From the NCBI GenBank assembly GCA_947044365.1, contig OX345642.1:1337001-1401000 (forward strand): 64,000 nucleotides of DNA. Reading direction: 5' to 3'. The stretch comes from Petrosia ficiformis (lineage: Eukaryota > Porifera > Demospongiae > Haplosclerida > Petrosiidae). The position numbers and the translations under genes are program-made. Every line of letters starts with the position of its first letter. The stretch's first letter is position 1. The notes beneath the pieces are model-generated. The model ran no database searches. It was not told the origin of the DNA and saw nothing but the letters and a program-made list of their open reading frames with translations. This document shows, piece by piece, positions 1-12,470 of the stretch.

Positions 1-559
1 ACGGACGAAGCTTGTGGAATAGATCATCGATATCTTTTGAATCTGTTAGTATCAACTGTTCATCTTCAAGGTGCCTCTCAAGATATCGTGAGATGTGTTT
101 TATTGCTATCTGACCTCCAGTAATAGCACTGTCAAGCATATCTCTGATGTTTGTTTCCAATTGTGCAAACCTGTTGTGAAGCCCCACAAGTTGTGTAGCT
201 ATTTCATCTGCTGTGTCAATTTTAACTTCAACCTTTCTCTCTTCCACTTTGAGCTGCTTTGCTGAGTGACTTACCAGAAGCTTTCTTTCTAGAACTGAAG
301 CTAGTTCGTGTTGCCTTTCTTTTTTCAAAGCATCATAAACGTGGTCCCATGTGGCATCTGGGTATTCTGTTAGCCATGTTGCATATAGCGCAAGTTTTCG
401 ACGTTCGGTACCCTGGTGATCAGCTTCAATTTGTTCAATCGTGCTGTTAGTAATGTAGGGTAAATGGATACCAAATGTTTGCCAATGTACTAGTGGAGAT
501 AGGTATTCAACTAGTTGATGTACCAAAGGTCTGGAAACCATAGGAATATCATCTGACAT
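1..559 (-). CDS. Gene 1: N-terminal part of a type II Death-domain ankyrin protein (runs off the left edge)
   Basis: The reading frame is open from an ATG at 557-559 to the window edge, 186 codons. It begins MSDDIPMVSRPLVHQL and is closely related to the start of the gene at 44563-48846. Residues 1 to about 95 look like a Death-fold domain: a conserved Trp near residue 26, an L-P turn, a W-L pair in the middle and an aspartate-alanine-threonine-tryptophan stretch before the last helix. Residues of about 100-170 are rich in heptad-like Leu, Glu and Lys and probably form a coiled coil. The last residues seen, DSKDIDDLFHKL, open the internal helical module. This part resembles gene 2 (5272-10116) more than gene 4, so the N-terminus looks mosaic. 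Death domains pair with other Death domains in signalling complexes; the partner is unknown. The ankyrin part must lie to the left of the window. Confidence 0.8.
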   Translation of the reverse strand, partial: MSDDIPMVSRPLVHQLVEYLSPLVHWQTFGIHLPYITNSTIEQIEADHQGTERRKLALYATWLTEYPDATWDHVYDALKKERQHELASVLERKLLVSHSAKQLKVEERKVEVKIDTADEIATQLVGLHNRFAQLETNIRDMLDSAITGGQIAIKHISRYLERHLEDEQLILTDSKDIDDLFHKLRP

Positions 560-2470
560 TTTGTACTTACGAATATAGCACGTATTCTTTAGTACTCCTA
601 TATACAATAAAAGATGATAGACTAATGAAAGTCTTGAACTATCGCTTTAGTAAATTATTATTATTAATGATCATGTGAAAATATAAACTTTCAAAAACTG
701 CTGTAGTATGAACATACCATAGTTCCGCAAAATTTTCAATATTTCATTGAAAACAAAATCATGGTATTGCACATAAGTATTTCACAAACTGTGAATCGAT
801 TTGCAAATATTATCCTAAATAAATGAGACTAGAGCTGGGATGAATATACCAATTCTTGGTTCATTTAGTATGCATTCAAAGATAAATATTTCTATTCAAG
901 CTTCACTTATATGCTAACATCAATGTTTGTGTAACAGTGAACAAGTAGGTGTGGTTCCATAAGCAAAAATTATTATCACAGTTCAGGAATATTTATTCAC
1001 TAAAAATTTATTGCGCTGTGCAGACGTTTCTCATCCAATAGGCCCAGCCTTCTACTGATGTGTACCACAATGGTGTATGGTCTATTCCCTTTCTGTCTAG
1101 TCTCATTTTGTCTGATTATATATTCTATTTCATTTTGATTAAATTATATTTCAGTATAATAATGTAACACATATCTTTCTCCTTAATATCATACCAGCAT
1201 ACACGTTTCAAACCAGTAATAAAAATCAAGATGACACATGTAAAAATGATAGATGTACAAACGTAAAGTAACAAGGTAAGGATGGATAATTACATCAAGA
1301 GATCATTTTAATTATTTGACTAGAATTGCCCCTATGTACGATATTCAATTTTTTATGTGATTATCATCCATCTAGAGTTCTATCTAATTATTGAGGTAAG
1401 TGGGGTACAAGCTTCCATCCTAAACACTCCAGCTTCTATCCCAAAACTTACTTCAGTCTTTGTTATAAATAGCTATTTTACACTTAACATGAATAATCAA
1501 TTATGGCTTGAATCATCAGTTATGGAACATTCATAAAGTACCAACATTCATAAAGCACCAACATTCATTCATAAAGCACCAAAAACTTAAGTTCCTCAAT
1601 CTGGTGCATATACCCTTCTTGCACCCTCCCCCTTGGGCCACTACACAGCCCATTCATTGTGGCACCACTTACACATACTTCTACCCACTCTTAGATAGAA
1701 CCCTGTCATCCCTACATTGTTTCTTAGGTTTTTTATACATTTACCAATTCATATTATCTGCATCATTATAGAAATCTAAAACATTGTATAATTCAGCTCA
1801 CCTTTTCTTCAGTACTCCTATGATAAGATGATGAAGACAGCAATGATTCAGTAATAGCCCTGATTAGGAAGACTCAGGAAGTAATTGTAAGGTATAATTA
1901 TTAAATTATAGCCAATGCAAGTCACCACATTAAAGTTAAGTTAATACTTCATATTACTATAGCTTTTGCACATGTACATGTATATATATACTCTCTATGA
2001 TCATCTTATCATAATTATTTGCATACGTACGATGAGCTCAAGTAACGAATACTTTCCAAAAACTATGTAATGGCCAAACAACAACCTTTTTTCAGTGTTA
2101 ATAACTAGCTACACCTGATTAATTAATTCTCATATTCTTGGTAATCTATTTCATCGGTGTGATGTAATATGAACATAGACTTAGTGTTGCAAGCACAAAT
2201 AACAAAAATAAAATATTTAAAATATAATAATTAGTAACAATCAACAAATATTAGAATATACTGTAGGAATGTATAAGGAGTATAATAACCAATCATGTAC
2301 ATACTGTGTAATAATGAATGGATGCAATGTCTTGTGGATAATTCTGTTTTCTGGATCGACACAGGTCACATGATATATTAAAGTATATAAACTACTGAGA
2401 GGTCCAATATACGTATTACTGTGATATGATTTCACTAGACACTAATCATATATACATATTAATAAAGTAG
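560..2470. other. Intergenic region upstream of gene 1, no gene seen
   Basis: About 1.9 kb of AT-rich sequence. The first 100 bp upstream of the gene 1 start resemble the upstream flank of gene 4 (around 48850-48930), so a short shared promoter-proximal segment is kept. The rest has no counterpart among the other intergenic blocks. Short direct repeats based on 'cattcataaagcacc' occur at about 1528-1585. Open frames here are short, start at arbitrary codons and show no recognisable protein features. Confidence 0.5.
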
Positions 2471-5160
2471 TTCGAATTCATAATGACCTGGTCACTGAAG
2501 CAGTTCATTGGTAGTTTACGACCTGGTCACATGATGTCACTTGTATTACTGAAATAGTTTGTTGGTAGTGAATGATTACTAGGTATCACTGAAGTAGTTC
2601 ATTGGTGGATATAAAGTACTAGTCACATGATGTATCATCTATTACTACAGTAGTTTGTTGGTAGATGTAGATTACTAGTCACATGATGTCTCATTTATTA
2701 CTGAAGTAGTTCGTTGGTAGATATAGATTACTAGTCACATGATGTTTCATCTACTACTAAAGTAGTTTGTTGGTAGAGTACTAGTCACATGATGTCTCAT
2801 CTGTTATTGAAGCAGTTCACCAGTAAATGGAGATTACTAGTCACATGGTGTCACATGCATCATTGAAGTAGTTCATCAGAAGATATAGATTATTAGTCAC
2901 ATGATGTTCCATGCATCATTGAAGTAGTTCGTTGGTAGATTTAAATTACTAGTCACATGATGTTTCATCTACTACTAAAGTAGCTCGTTGGTTGAGTACT
3001 AGTCACATGATGTCTCATCTGTTATTGAAGTATATAGTTCATTGGTAGATGTAGATTACGATGTCTCATCTATTACTGGAGTAGTTGGTAGATGTAGATT
3101 ACTAGTCACATGATGTTTCATATACCATTAAAAGTAGTTCGTTGGTAGAGTACTAGTCACATGATGTCTCATCTGTTACTGAAGTAGTTTGTTGGTAGAT
3201 GTAGATTACTAGTCACATGATGTCTCATATACCACTAAAGTAGCTTGTTGGTTGAGTACTAGTCACATGGTGTCTCACCTGTTACTGAAGTAGTTTTTTG
3301 GTAGATGTAGATTACGATGTCTCATCTATTACTGAAGTAGTTCGTTGGTAGGTGTAGATTACTTGTCACATGATGTCTCATTTATTACTGAAGAAGTTCG
3401 TTGGTAGATGTAGATTGCTAGTCACATGATATTTCATATACCACTAAAGTAGTTTGTTGGTAGAGTACTAGTCACATGATGTCTCATCTGTTACTGAAGT
3501 AGTTTGTTGGTAGATGTAGTTTACGATGTTCTCATCCATTAATGAAGTAGTGCGTTGGTAGATGTAGATTACTAGTCACATGCATCATTGAAGTAGTTCA
3601 TCAGAAGATATAGATTACTAGTCACATGATCTCTCATCTATCTCTGAAGTAGTTCATTGGTAAATATACATTACTAGTCACACGATGTTTCATCTGTTAT
3701 TGAAGTAGTTCGTTGGTAGAGTACTAGTCACATGATATCTCATCTGTTACTGAAGTAGTGCGTTAAAAGATGTAAATTACGATGTATCATCTAATACTGA
3801 AGTAGTTCATTGGTAGGTGTAGATTACTAGTCACATGATCTCTCATCTATTTCTGAAGTAGTTCATTGGTAAATATACATTACTAGTCACACGATGTTTC
3901 ATCTGTTACTGAAGTAGTTCGTTGGTAGATGTAAATTACTAGTCACATGATATTTCATATACCACTAAAGTAGTTCGTTGGTAGAGTACTAGTCACATGA
4001 TGTCTCATCTGTAGTTCGTTGGTAGATGTAGATTACTAGTCACATGATATGTCATTTACTACTGAAGTAGTACGTTGGTAGAGTACAAGTCACATGATCT
4101 CTCATCTATTTCTGAAGTAGTTCATTGATAAATATACATTACTAGTCACACGATGTTTCATCTGTTACTGAAGTAGTTCGTTGTAGATGTAGATTACTAG
4201 TCACATGATATCTCATTTACTACTGAAGTAGTTCGTTGGTAGAGTACAAGTCACATGATGTCTCATCTGTTACTAAAGTAGTTCTTTGGTAGATGTAGAT
4301 TACGATGTCTCATCTAATACTGAAGTAGTTCGTTGGTAGATGTAGATTACTAGTCACATGATGTTTCATCTATTACTGAAGTAGGTAGATGTAGATTACT
4401 ACTCACATGCATCTATAACTGAAGTAGTTTGCTGGTAGATATACATTACTAGTCACATGATGTCTCATCTGTTACTGAAGTAGTTTGTTGGTAGATGTAG
4501 ATTACTAGTCACATGATGTCTCATCTATTACTGAAGTAGTTCGTTAGTAGATGTAGATTACTAGTCACATAATGTCTCATCTACTACTTTTGTAGTTCGT
4601 TGGTAGAGTACTAGTCACATGATGTCTCATCAATTACTGAAGTAGTTCGTTAGTAGATGTAGATTACTAGTCACATAATGTCTCATCTACTACTTTTGTA
4701 GTTCGTTGGTAGAGTACTAGTCACATGATGTCTCATCTATTACTGAAGTAGTTTGTTGGTAGATATAGATTCTAGTCATGTTATGTCACATGTATCACTA
4801 AATTACAATGTACATGTGTAGTTCATTGGTAGATACTATTGGTCACATGATGTCACATGTACCATTGCAGTAGTTCATTAAGATTACTAGTCACATGATG
4901 TCACATGTATCGTTGAAGAAGTTCATTTGTAGATACTACTGGTCACATGATGTCACAAGTAATATTGAATAGTTATATAGACCAATGAACAAATTTTTTA
5001 ACAATATCTAATTACTGAAGTTAGTCAGAATACAGAAGTATTTCATTGGTAGTTTCAGACATTGGTCACATGTATTATGACAGTATTTGATTGGTTGATT
5101 GAGATTAATAGTCACATGATTTACACATATTTCTGAAGTAGTTCGATAGTACATATTATG
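2471..5160. repeat. Minisatellite array 1, about 56-bp unit
   Basis: A diverged tandem array with a unit near 56 bp. Each unit carries the blocks 'agtcacatgatgtctcat', 'actgaagtagttcgttgg' and 'tagatgtagattact'. Units differ by substitutions and small deletions; several lack the 'cacatga' part and others lose the spacer after 'ggtaga'. It lies between the start of gene 1 and the 3' flank of gene 2. It shares the blocks 'gttggtagatatagatta' and 'actgaagtag' with the 40-bp arrays elsewhere in the window, so the two families have one origin. The edges are gradual. Confidence 0.9.
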
Positions 5161-5271
5161 GGGTCAATAATATAATTTTAGTAGCTCAAAATTCTCTATT
5201 ATCGTATACTAAATTAAATACTGTATAATGTTGTAGTGATGTGAATGTATAGTTTATATAAAGTGGTTTGG
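5071..5271 (-). other. Conserved 3' flank (probable 3' UTR) of the ankyrin gene family
   Basis: About 180-200 bp directly after the stop codon of gene 2 is conserved after every family 3' end: about 20560-20752, 24620-24810, 44380-44562 and 60600-60795. It starts at the stop codon with the plus-strand block 'tatataaagtggtttgg' and runs out to 'gatttacacatatttctgaa', where it merges into the minisatellite. No canonical AATAAA is visible on the minus strand within it, so the polyadenylation site is uncertain. Conservation outside the coding region suggests either transcribed UTR function or simply joint duplication with the gene. Confidence 0.55.
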
Positions 5272-8200
5272 TTAGAATATAGGAATACGTGTTGTAGAAT
5301 ATTCTCTGTTATCGAAACGTTGATATGGGCTGAAAATACTTTTACTGTATTTCACTGTGTCTTTAAATAATTTCTTTATACTAAGGAATGGTCTTTTCTT
5401 TGGTTCTAATTCTTTCTTTCTTATCGTCAATGAATCCTGGGATGACTTTATAGTACTTTGACTTGTATCAGTAGATAGCTTTTGTTCTTCTGAAGTGGTC
5501 TCGGTGTCACTTTTACTTTCTGGACCTGGACTTTTAATTTCATTATGTTGTAACAGAATATTCTTTGTTGCATATTGTTGAGTTTGTTCAGCATAGTCAA
5601 GAGCTGCGCATCCGAACTCATCTGTCTTGTTAACATTAGCACCAGCTGTAATAAGAGCTTCTACTATATCAGTGTGTCCACAAGATGATGATATCATAAG
5701 AGGAGTGACACCGCAAATAAACTCAGCATCTGGTGTTATCTTACCAGACATCAACTGATCTACTACTGATCCTAAATCACCTTCAATACAAGAAATAATA
5801 AGATCTCTTTGCTCAGAAAAGATATCTAGTCTATTTGACAAAAATGTGATGATTGGAACACGAACAAAGAGACAAGCAATGTACCATGCCATTAATAGGC
5901 TTTTTAAACTAAACTCAGAATGTTTAAGCAAAATATTCAAACATTCAATATTACCACTTCCAGCAGCCAATGCAAATGAATCTAATGATACTCCTTCAGC
6001 AGAAACAAAGTAATGTGGATTTGCATTATACCTCAATAATACTTCAATAATATGAGAATGACCTTCCAGAATGGCAAACATTAATGCTGTCCGTCCATTG
6101 TTGCTATGAATATTAGGATCAGCACCTTTCTTGAGTAGTATTTCTACCACCAGGTAATGACCAAACAGACTGGCTAATATTAAGGCTGTTAATCCATCGT
6201 TGTTGTGAATATTAGGATCAGCACCGTTCTTGAGTAGTAGTTCTACCACCTGGTAATGACCATAGAAACTGCCAAACATTAATGCTGTATATCCATTGAT
6301 TATTTGAATATTAGGATCAGCACCGTTTTTGAGTAGTAGTTCTACCACCTGGTAATGACCGTTCCCACTGGCGAATGTTAAGGCTGTGAATCCATCGTTG
6401 TTGTGAATATTAGGATCAGCACCGTTTTTGAGTAGTATTTCTACCACCTGGTAATGACCAAACTGACTGGCTACTATTAAGGCTGTGAATCCATCGTTGT
6501 TGTGAATATTAGGATCAGCACCGTTTTTGAGTAGTAGTTCTACCACCTGGTAATGACTGTTCCCACTGGCGAATGTTAAGGCTGTGAATCCATCGTTGTT
6601 GTGAATATTAGGATCAGCACCGTTCTTGAGTAGTATTTCTACCACCTGGTAATGACCAAACTGACTGGCTACTATTAAGGCTGTGAATCCATCGTTGTTG
6701 TGAATATTAGGATCAGCACCGTTCTTGAGTAGTATTTCTACCACCTGGTAATGACCAAACTGACTGGCTACTATTAAGGCTGTGAATCCATCGTTGTTGT
6801 GAATATTAGGATCAGCACCGTTTTTGAGTAGTAGTTCTACCACCTGGTAATGACCTTTCCCACTGGCGAATGTTAAGGCTGTGAATCCATCGTTGTTGTG
6901 AATATTAGGATCAGCACCGTTCTTGAGTAGTATTTCTACCACCTGGTAATGACCAAACTGACTGGCTACTATTAAGGCTGTGAATCCATCGTTGTTGTGA
7001 ATATTAGGATCAGCACCGTTCTTGAGTAGTATTTCTACCACCTGGTAATGACCAAACTGACTGGCTAATATTAAGGGTGTTAATCCATCGTTGTTGTGAA
7101 TATTAGGATCAGCACCGTTCTTGAGTAGTAGTTCTACCACCTGGTAATGACCAAACTGACTGGCTAATATTAAGGGTGTTACTCCATTTTCACTGATTTG
7201 AACATTGGGGTCAACTTGTTTCTCAAGTAGTAGTTCCACTAAGGCTGTGAAAATCTTATTGCTATGAACATTAGGATCAGCACATGTTTTTGATTCATTA
7301 TGTGTGCGATCCACATCAAATAAGTCTAGTAGTAACTGAACGGCTTCATTATTACCACATTGTACTGCCTTTTGAATAGCTGATTCAAAAGTGAAGTTCT
7401 TGTCTTCATCCTCCATTAATACTGGTATGTCACTAATCATCATTTCAAACACACCAAGAAGATACATTAATTCTCTCCTCTTTGTTACTTCTGATATAAG
7501 ATCTTCTATTATCTGTGTAGAATTTGGTATAAGGAACTTGATACATGGTACCTTTTCTACAACATCTACTGTCATGTGACTGAGGTATCTCTGATTGTCA
7601 GAGAATAGGAAGGAATAGAATTTACGAAGTATCTTTAGTGTTTTGTTACTCCAGTTCCTGCTGAGTTTAAAGACTAAATATGTAGAGGTGGCCATTGTTG
7701 TTTCTTCTTGATGAGGTAAGAATGCCATTACATTTTCTATTTTTAATAATTTCTCAAATGTTTGAACTATGGAAAGGTATTCCTCTAATTCCTCTTGAAT
7801 CTCAACATTATCTTTAAGGAACTCTCTTGTGATGACAACTAGTAATTCATAGCTCAGAAAATCTGAGTATGCTCGTACTCTACTGAATAAATCAGTGCTA
7901 TCATGTACTTTACTAGATCCTGTGATTTTGGGATATACTTCAAGGAATTGAGAAACATGAAGCAAGATATCTTTCTTTTTACCAATCACAACATTGAAGC
8001 CTTCTTCTATTCTGTCAAGTAGATGCGTGAATCGCTTTCGTAAATCAACAGCTGAGAATTTGAAGAGAATGTCACATATATCTCGTTGTCCTTCTTTCCT
8101 GTAGGCTCTTTCAAGAATAGTAATACCTTCCAAGAGAACATGAGGATTTGCTCCAGCTTCAAGAAGATACTGCACTGTTGGAAGCGACTTGTTACCTGTA

Positions 8201-10116
8201 ATGGCATATGCTAATGGTGAATAGTTATCGGTGTCTATTCTGTTGACATCAGCTTCCATTTGTATGAGAGTGTCTATCACTTCAACTTGTCCACATGATG
8301 AGGCAATCATAAGAGGAGTGATACCTGATATTAGTGTAGTGTTAGGATCAATGTTGAATTCCATGATGTGTTGTATAACAGATCCCACATCTCCTTCAGC
8401 ACAAGAGATAAATAAATCTATTACTTGAGGAGTACTTTCTAGTTGTTTCACTAACAGACTAAAGACAGCTGAATGTCCCAGTCTACATGCAAGAACTATT
8501 CCTGAAGATAAATGAGAAGATGGAATGGCATCAATCATGAGTTTAAGAATATCAGCATTATTCCCTCTAACTGAAGCCATAAATGGTGTGTCATCCTTTG
8601 TATTTTTAATAGCTAGTGAGGCATGGAAGCTAAGTAGTAACTCTATTACTGTATTGTGACCTTTGTAACAAGCAATGTGTAAAGCTGTGTTACCATCTTT
8701 TCGTTGAATGTCAAGATCTGCTTTAGCTAAGAGAAGACAAGGAACAATGCCAATATTTCCATTAGCAAGCATTAGTGCAGTTTGCCCTGTGCTATCCTGA
8801 AGATCAACGTTAGCCTCAGCTGATACCAGTGTTTGTACAACCTCTTCATGTCCAGCCTGACATGCCAACATTAGTGCTGTCTTTCCCTCACTATTGTTAT
8901 AGTTTATATTAACTCCCAAGTCTAGTAGAAACTGAACTGCTTCATTATTACCACACTGTGATGATTCTAGAAGAGCTGAATCAAAAGTGAAGTTTTCATT
9001 GTCATCTTCCATTAATACTGGTATGTCATTAATCGTCATTTCAAACACACCAAGAAGATACATAAACTCCATGTGCTCTACTGCTAATGCTATTAACATC
9101 TCAACTTGAGACTTTGGAACTAGAAACCTGATACACAGGCTTCCTACTGTGATTCTTATGTGTTTAAGAAGATGATGTTTTTCAAAGAAGACATGTTCTA
9201 AAAGTTTTTTTAAGCATTTCATTTTTTCCTTCCTCCAACGCTTATTTACTTTCAGAATAACTTCACATGTAGAAGAAGTGACACTTTGTGTTGGTAGTAA
9301 TGCTTGCTCAATAGCATCTTTGAGCTCCTGTAATGTTGTCAGTTCTTCAAATGCTTCTACATCTGTGACATATTCTTTAAACTTAGTTTGAGCATCACCT
9401 TGAACAAACTGTTCAACTATCTCCTCCAGGAGTTCACAATCAAGAAAGGAGTAATACGAATGAAGCTTGTGGAATAGATCATCGATATCTTTCGAATCTG
9501 TTAGTATCAACTGTTCATCTTCGAGGTGCCGCTCAAGATATCATGCAATATATAATATTGTTTTTTGGCCATCATTAATAATACTCTCAAGCGCACACTT
9601 AATGTTTGCTTCCATTTGTGCAAATCTCTTGTGAAGCCCCACAAGTTGTATAGCTATTTCATCAGCTTCAAGTTTTCTCTCTTCCACTTTAAGATGCTCA
9701 GTTGAGTCATTTGTTTTTTGCACTTCATCTACTGCAATTGGTAAAAATACCTTTTCATTAGATGTGTGCTGAATTTGGTGGCTTTCATAGACCCTCATAG
9801 TACTTGAAGTATCTTGTACAGGAATTGATATTTTAAATTTCGCTTTCACAGCTTCCGCTAGAGTATTTTCTCTTGCTTTTTCAAGAGCTAAGGCGACATC
9901 CTTCCATGAAGCATCAGGTTGTATTCGTAACCATGTTCCAAAAAGCTCGAGTTTCTGAAGGCGAACTTCGTGATTATTTCGTTGGATTTCTTCGATATTT
10001 TCCCATTCAACACCTGGTAGGTGCGTAGCGAATACCTGCCAATCTACCAACTTTACAAGCTCAAGATCGAGTTCTTTTCCGGTTGGTCTACTTGCTACTG
10101 GTACATTGTCTGACAT
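5272..10116 (-). CDS. Gene 2: type I Death-domain ankyrin protein interrupted by one in-frame TGA (possible pseudogene)
   Basis: One frame runs from the ATG at 10114-10116 (MSDNVPVASRP) to TAA at 5272-5274, 1614 residue positions, broken only by TGA at 9541-9543 (codon 192). The aligned codon in gene 1 is CGA, so a single C-to-T change at a CpG explains the stop. Order: Death-like domain (1-97), linker and coiled coil (to about 195), helical module 1, ankyrin block, helical module 2, then eleven nearly identical 33-residue repeats such as FGHYQVVEILLKNGADPN (about 6100-7190), degenerate ankyrins and a basic tail with KKLFKDTVKYS. Ankyrin repeats bind proteins and Death domains assemble signalling complexes, so an intracellular adaptor or sensor role is inferred. 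Downstream of the stop the frame is fully open. This suggests a recent stop, an allele, an assembly error or readthrough. No good internal ATG lies close after the stop. Confidence 0.8.
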
Positions 10117-11019
10117 AATCGCTATTGATAAAGTTACTTGCGCTAATTCTCAACGAATTGATATTCCTTTAAAAAAGAAATTCAAACTTTAATTTGATTA
10201 TGGTGACTATCAAATATTTTATGTCCTATGTATATCAGGAACTTATAAGTGGTGAAGCCATGATAGAGCATTCAACTGTAATACTTCCACAGTTACCAGA
10301 CTGTTTAATTGTTATGTTATAAATGTGTATAACTGATCACCCACCTAAACTTCCTAATATGGTAACTTTTCAGAATAAAATTAAACAGCCTAAGTCTATA
10401 CAGTTAGATGCTCCTTTATAGATTCATTGCTCATAAGCTCCTGCGTATATGAAATGATGCACATAGCTGCATACAGTTAGTTGTGTGATGAGAAGCAAAG
10501 TTTGAAGTAGTTAGTACTGTTCATTCATTATTCAACATGGGAATCACTACTAGTGTTTTGTGGGTCATGCACTTTCCACATTGTATAGTGTTTTTAGATT
10601 CCCATAGAAAGTACAGCTGACTAATGAGCATAGCACTGATGTATGAAACAGTACTAACTATTTCAGACTTTGTGTGTCATAAGCTGCTGATACACATAAA
10701 AGGTTAGTTAATAGAATATGAGTATCAAGAGAAATCCATATACTTTCAAACTCTTATATCTTGACAACAAATCAAGATTTACAAGAAGTTTAATATAAAA
10801 TAGATCAGACCAAGCCAAAAATTAAGGAGACATTTTTATATTTACTAATCATTTGAAATTTGAAATCAAATTTGAAGTGGTATAATTATACCCCACAAGA
10901 AACTCAATCTTGTGTGCCACAATTGCAACAATTTGTTTTACAAATGAATTTAATAGTGATTATAATTAAATGGCAATACTTTTAGCCATTTCGCTCATTT
11001 TTCGATGTCCAGTACATTG

Positions 11020-11151
11020 GTGATTATGCCTCATTTGAGCCGTTAGTAATGTGTGGTAAATGGATACCAAATGTTTACCAACTAATGGAGATAAGTATTC
11101 ATCTAGTTGATGTGCCAAAAGTCTCGAAGCTAAAGAAATATCCTCTAATAT
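11020..11151 (-). pseudogene. Relic of a type II Death-domain start upstream of gene 2
   Basis: The plus-strand sequence 'gataagtattcatctagttg' and its surroundings align with the first 40 or so codons of gene 4 and gene 1, read on the minus strand. The position of the initiator has changed from ATG to ATA, at 11149-11151. Part of the segment around the conserved Trp is deleted. It sits about 0.9 kb upstream of the type I start used by gene 2. It is a dead remnant of the alternative N-terminus. Confidence 0.7.
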
Positions 11152-12284
11152 TTTGTACTCTTAACTTGATTCATCTTGTCTCAGTACTGCTATAATATAA
11201 GATAATAAGTACTTCAGTGTTGGAAGTCCTGAGCGTAGTATTGTGTACAAAACTTGTGATTTTGTATGCAATAATGCAGAATTTTAAATTTGGGTTTTTC
11301 CACAAAATTTGTAATTTAAATTTTGTGGAACTAACCAGTTCTTGACATACTATAGTCGTATGACTAAATAATTTAACAAGGCAAGCTGGCCATTTGTGCT
11401 ATTATGGTCCATAGGGCCATCCCTATGATTGCTTTGCCATATAAGTTTGTACCATATGTGATGATGCATTGTACATAGTTAAGAAAGTTGTGTCATTACA
11501 GGAGGTCGGTCAATTAATGGCATGGCATGTCTACGAAAGCAACAGACCAGCTAGTGGCAGGAAGATTCAGGAGTGTAAAACTGCATCTAATACTAATAGC
11601 TGTTGTATATAGCAGAGAAACAGTATACAGAATTCTTAACAAGTAAGTATGAAAAGTTGAGTTTCAGGAAGCAATGATTAATTAAGGTTAGAATCTTGAA
11701 TGAGTACTTCAGTTTCATCAAAGATCTCTGTTCTTAAACTGCAGTTACACTTATGTCTTCAGGCCCTGGTATTCAGAGTACAGAGAAAGGTAGAGACACT
11801 AGTGTCTTCAGAAATGATTGATAGATACATGTCACTAGTCACCACAAAGCAATCACAGGGATACTTCTTTCTCAATATATCTTGTTTTTAACTAATCTCT
11901 ATCTATAGTATTATATATGTGGAGTACATGTATATATAATATATGTTATGGAATGTATACACCTACATACCATATAATAATGAATTTGTACATGAATTTG
12001 TACTTATAATAACAAATAACATCCATTGTACTCCATAGTACTTAATTACTATTGGAATGTACATAATTATAATATGTGTAAAGAACATTGTATTGCTTTT
12101 GTTACCAAGCTTTATGGTATTACTTAATACTAATCAATATAGATCAAACGAGTATTTTCAAACTTTAATCATTGTGTTGTAAATTATAAATATACAGCAT
12201 AATTGCATTGTGATATATCGAAAAATTGCGGAAATTTCAATAGCGATATTAGATCTCAAAAACCTTGTATTGCGACAGCTCTAC

Positions 12285-12470
12285 TTATGGGCTTTGACTA
12301 AACCTTTTGCTTGAAATAATAAACATAGTGTCCTGGACTTACTGAATAAACAGGTGCTGTGATATTTATTATTGCTTTTATTATTTGTGTTTCCTTGTTC
12401 ATCTAAAACAACAAATTGATATTCAAGATTTGGTTTCTGTATCCGTTCAATTGTATGTGCACACTAAGTG
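12285..12470 (-). other. Conserved short open stretch of unknown status (block A copy)
   Basis: On the minus strand this encodes KPNLEYQFVVLDE followed by an Asn-rich stretch and ends FQAKGLVKAHK. Longer versions occur at 33405-33587 and 50918-51136, where they can start at an ATG. The three copies differ mostly by substitutions. In this copy a one-base loss near the start removes the ATG frame. A GTAAGT donor-like site lies inside. I do not recognise the peptide; it could be an old exon or chance conservation in a recent duplication. Confidence 0.2.

Noticed and set aside
8231..8428. Antisense frames of about 60-70 codons inside the ankyrin genes (also near 7391, 22053, 26918, 27749, 47075, 62438, 63290)
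   Set aside because: They recur only because the sense sequence is repeated in each paralogue. They lie entirely inside longer coding frames and follow sense codon constraint.
5272..10116. Bacterial (symbiont) origin of the ankyrin genes
   Set aside because: Although single-exon and ankyrin-rich, they carry a Death-like domain, have no Shine-Dalgarno sites, share base composition with the flanks, and lie among spliced animal exons.
11700..11891. 63-codon plus-strand frame repeated at 32823-33014, with an opposite-strand frame at 32804-32998
   Set aside because: The plus frame has a stop in block C (about 50440) and the minus frame has a stop in block A. Neither is conserved as coding.
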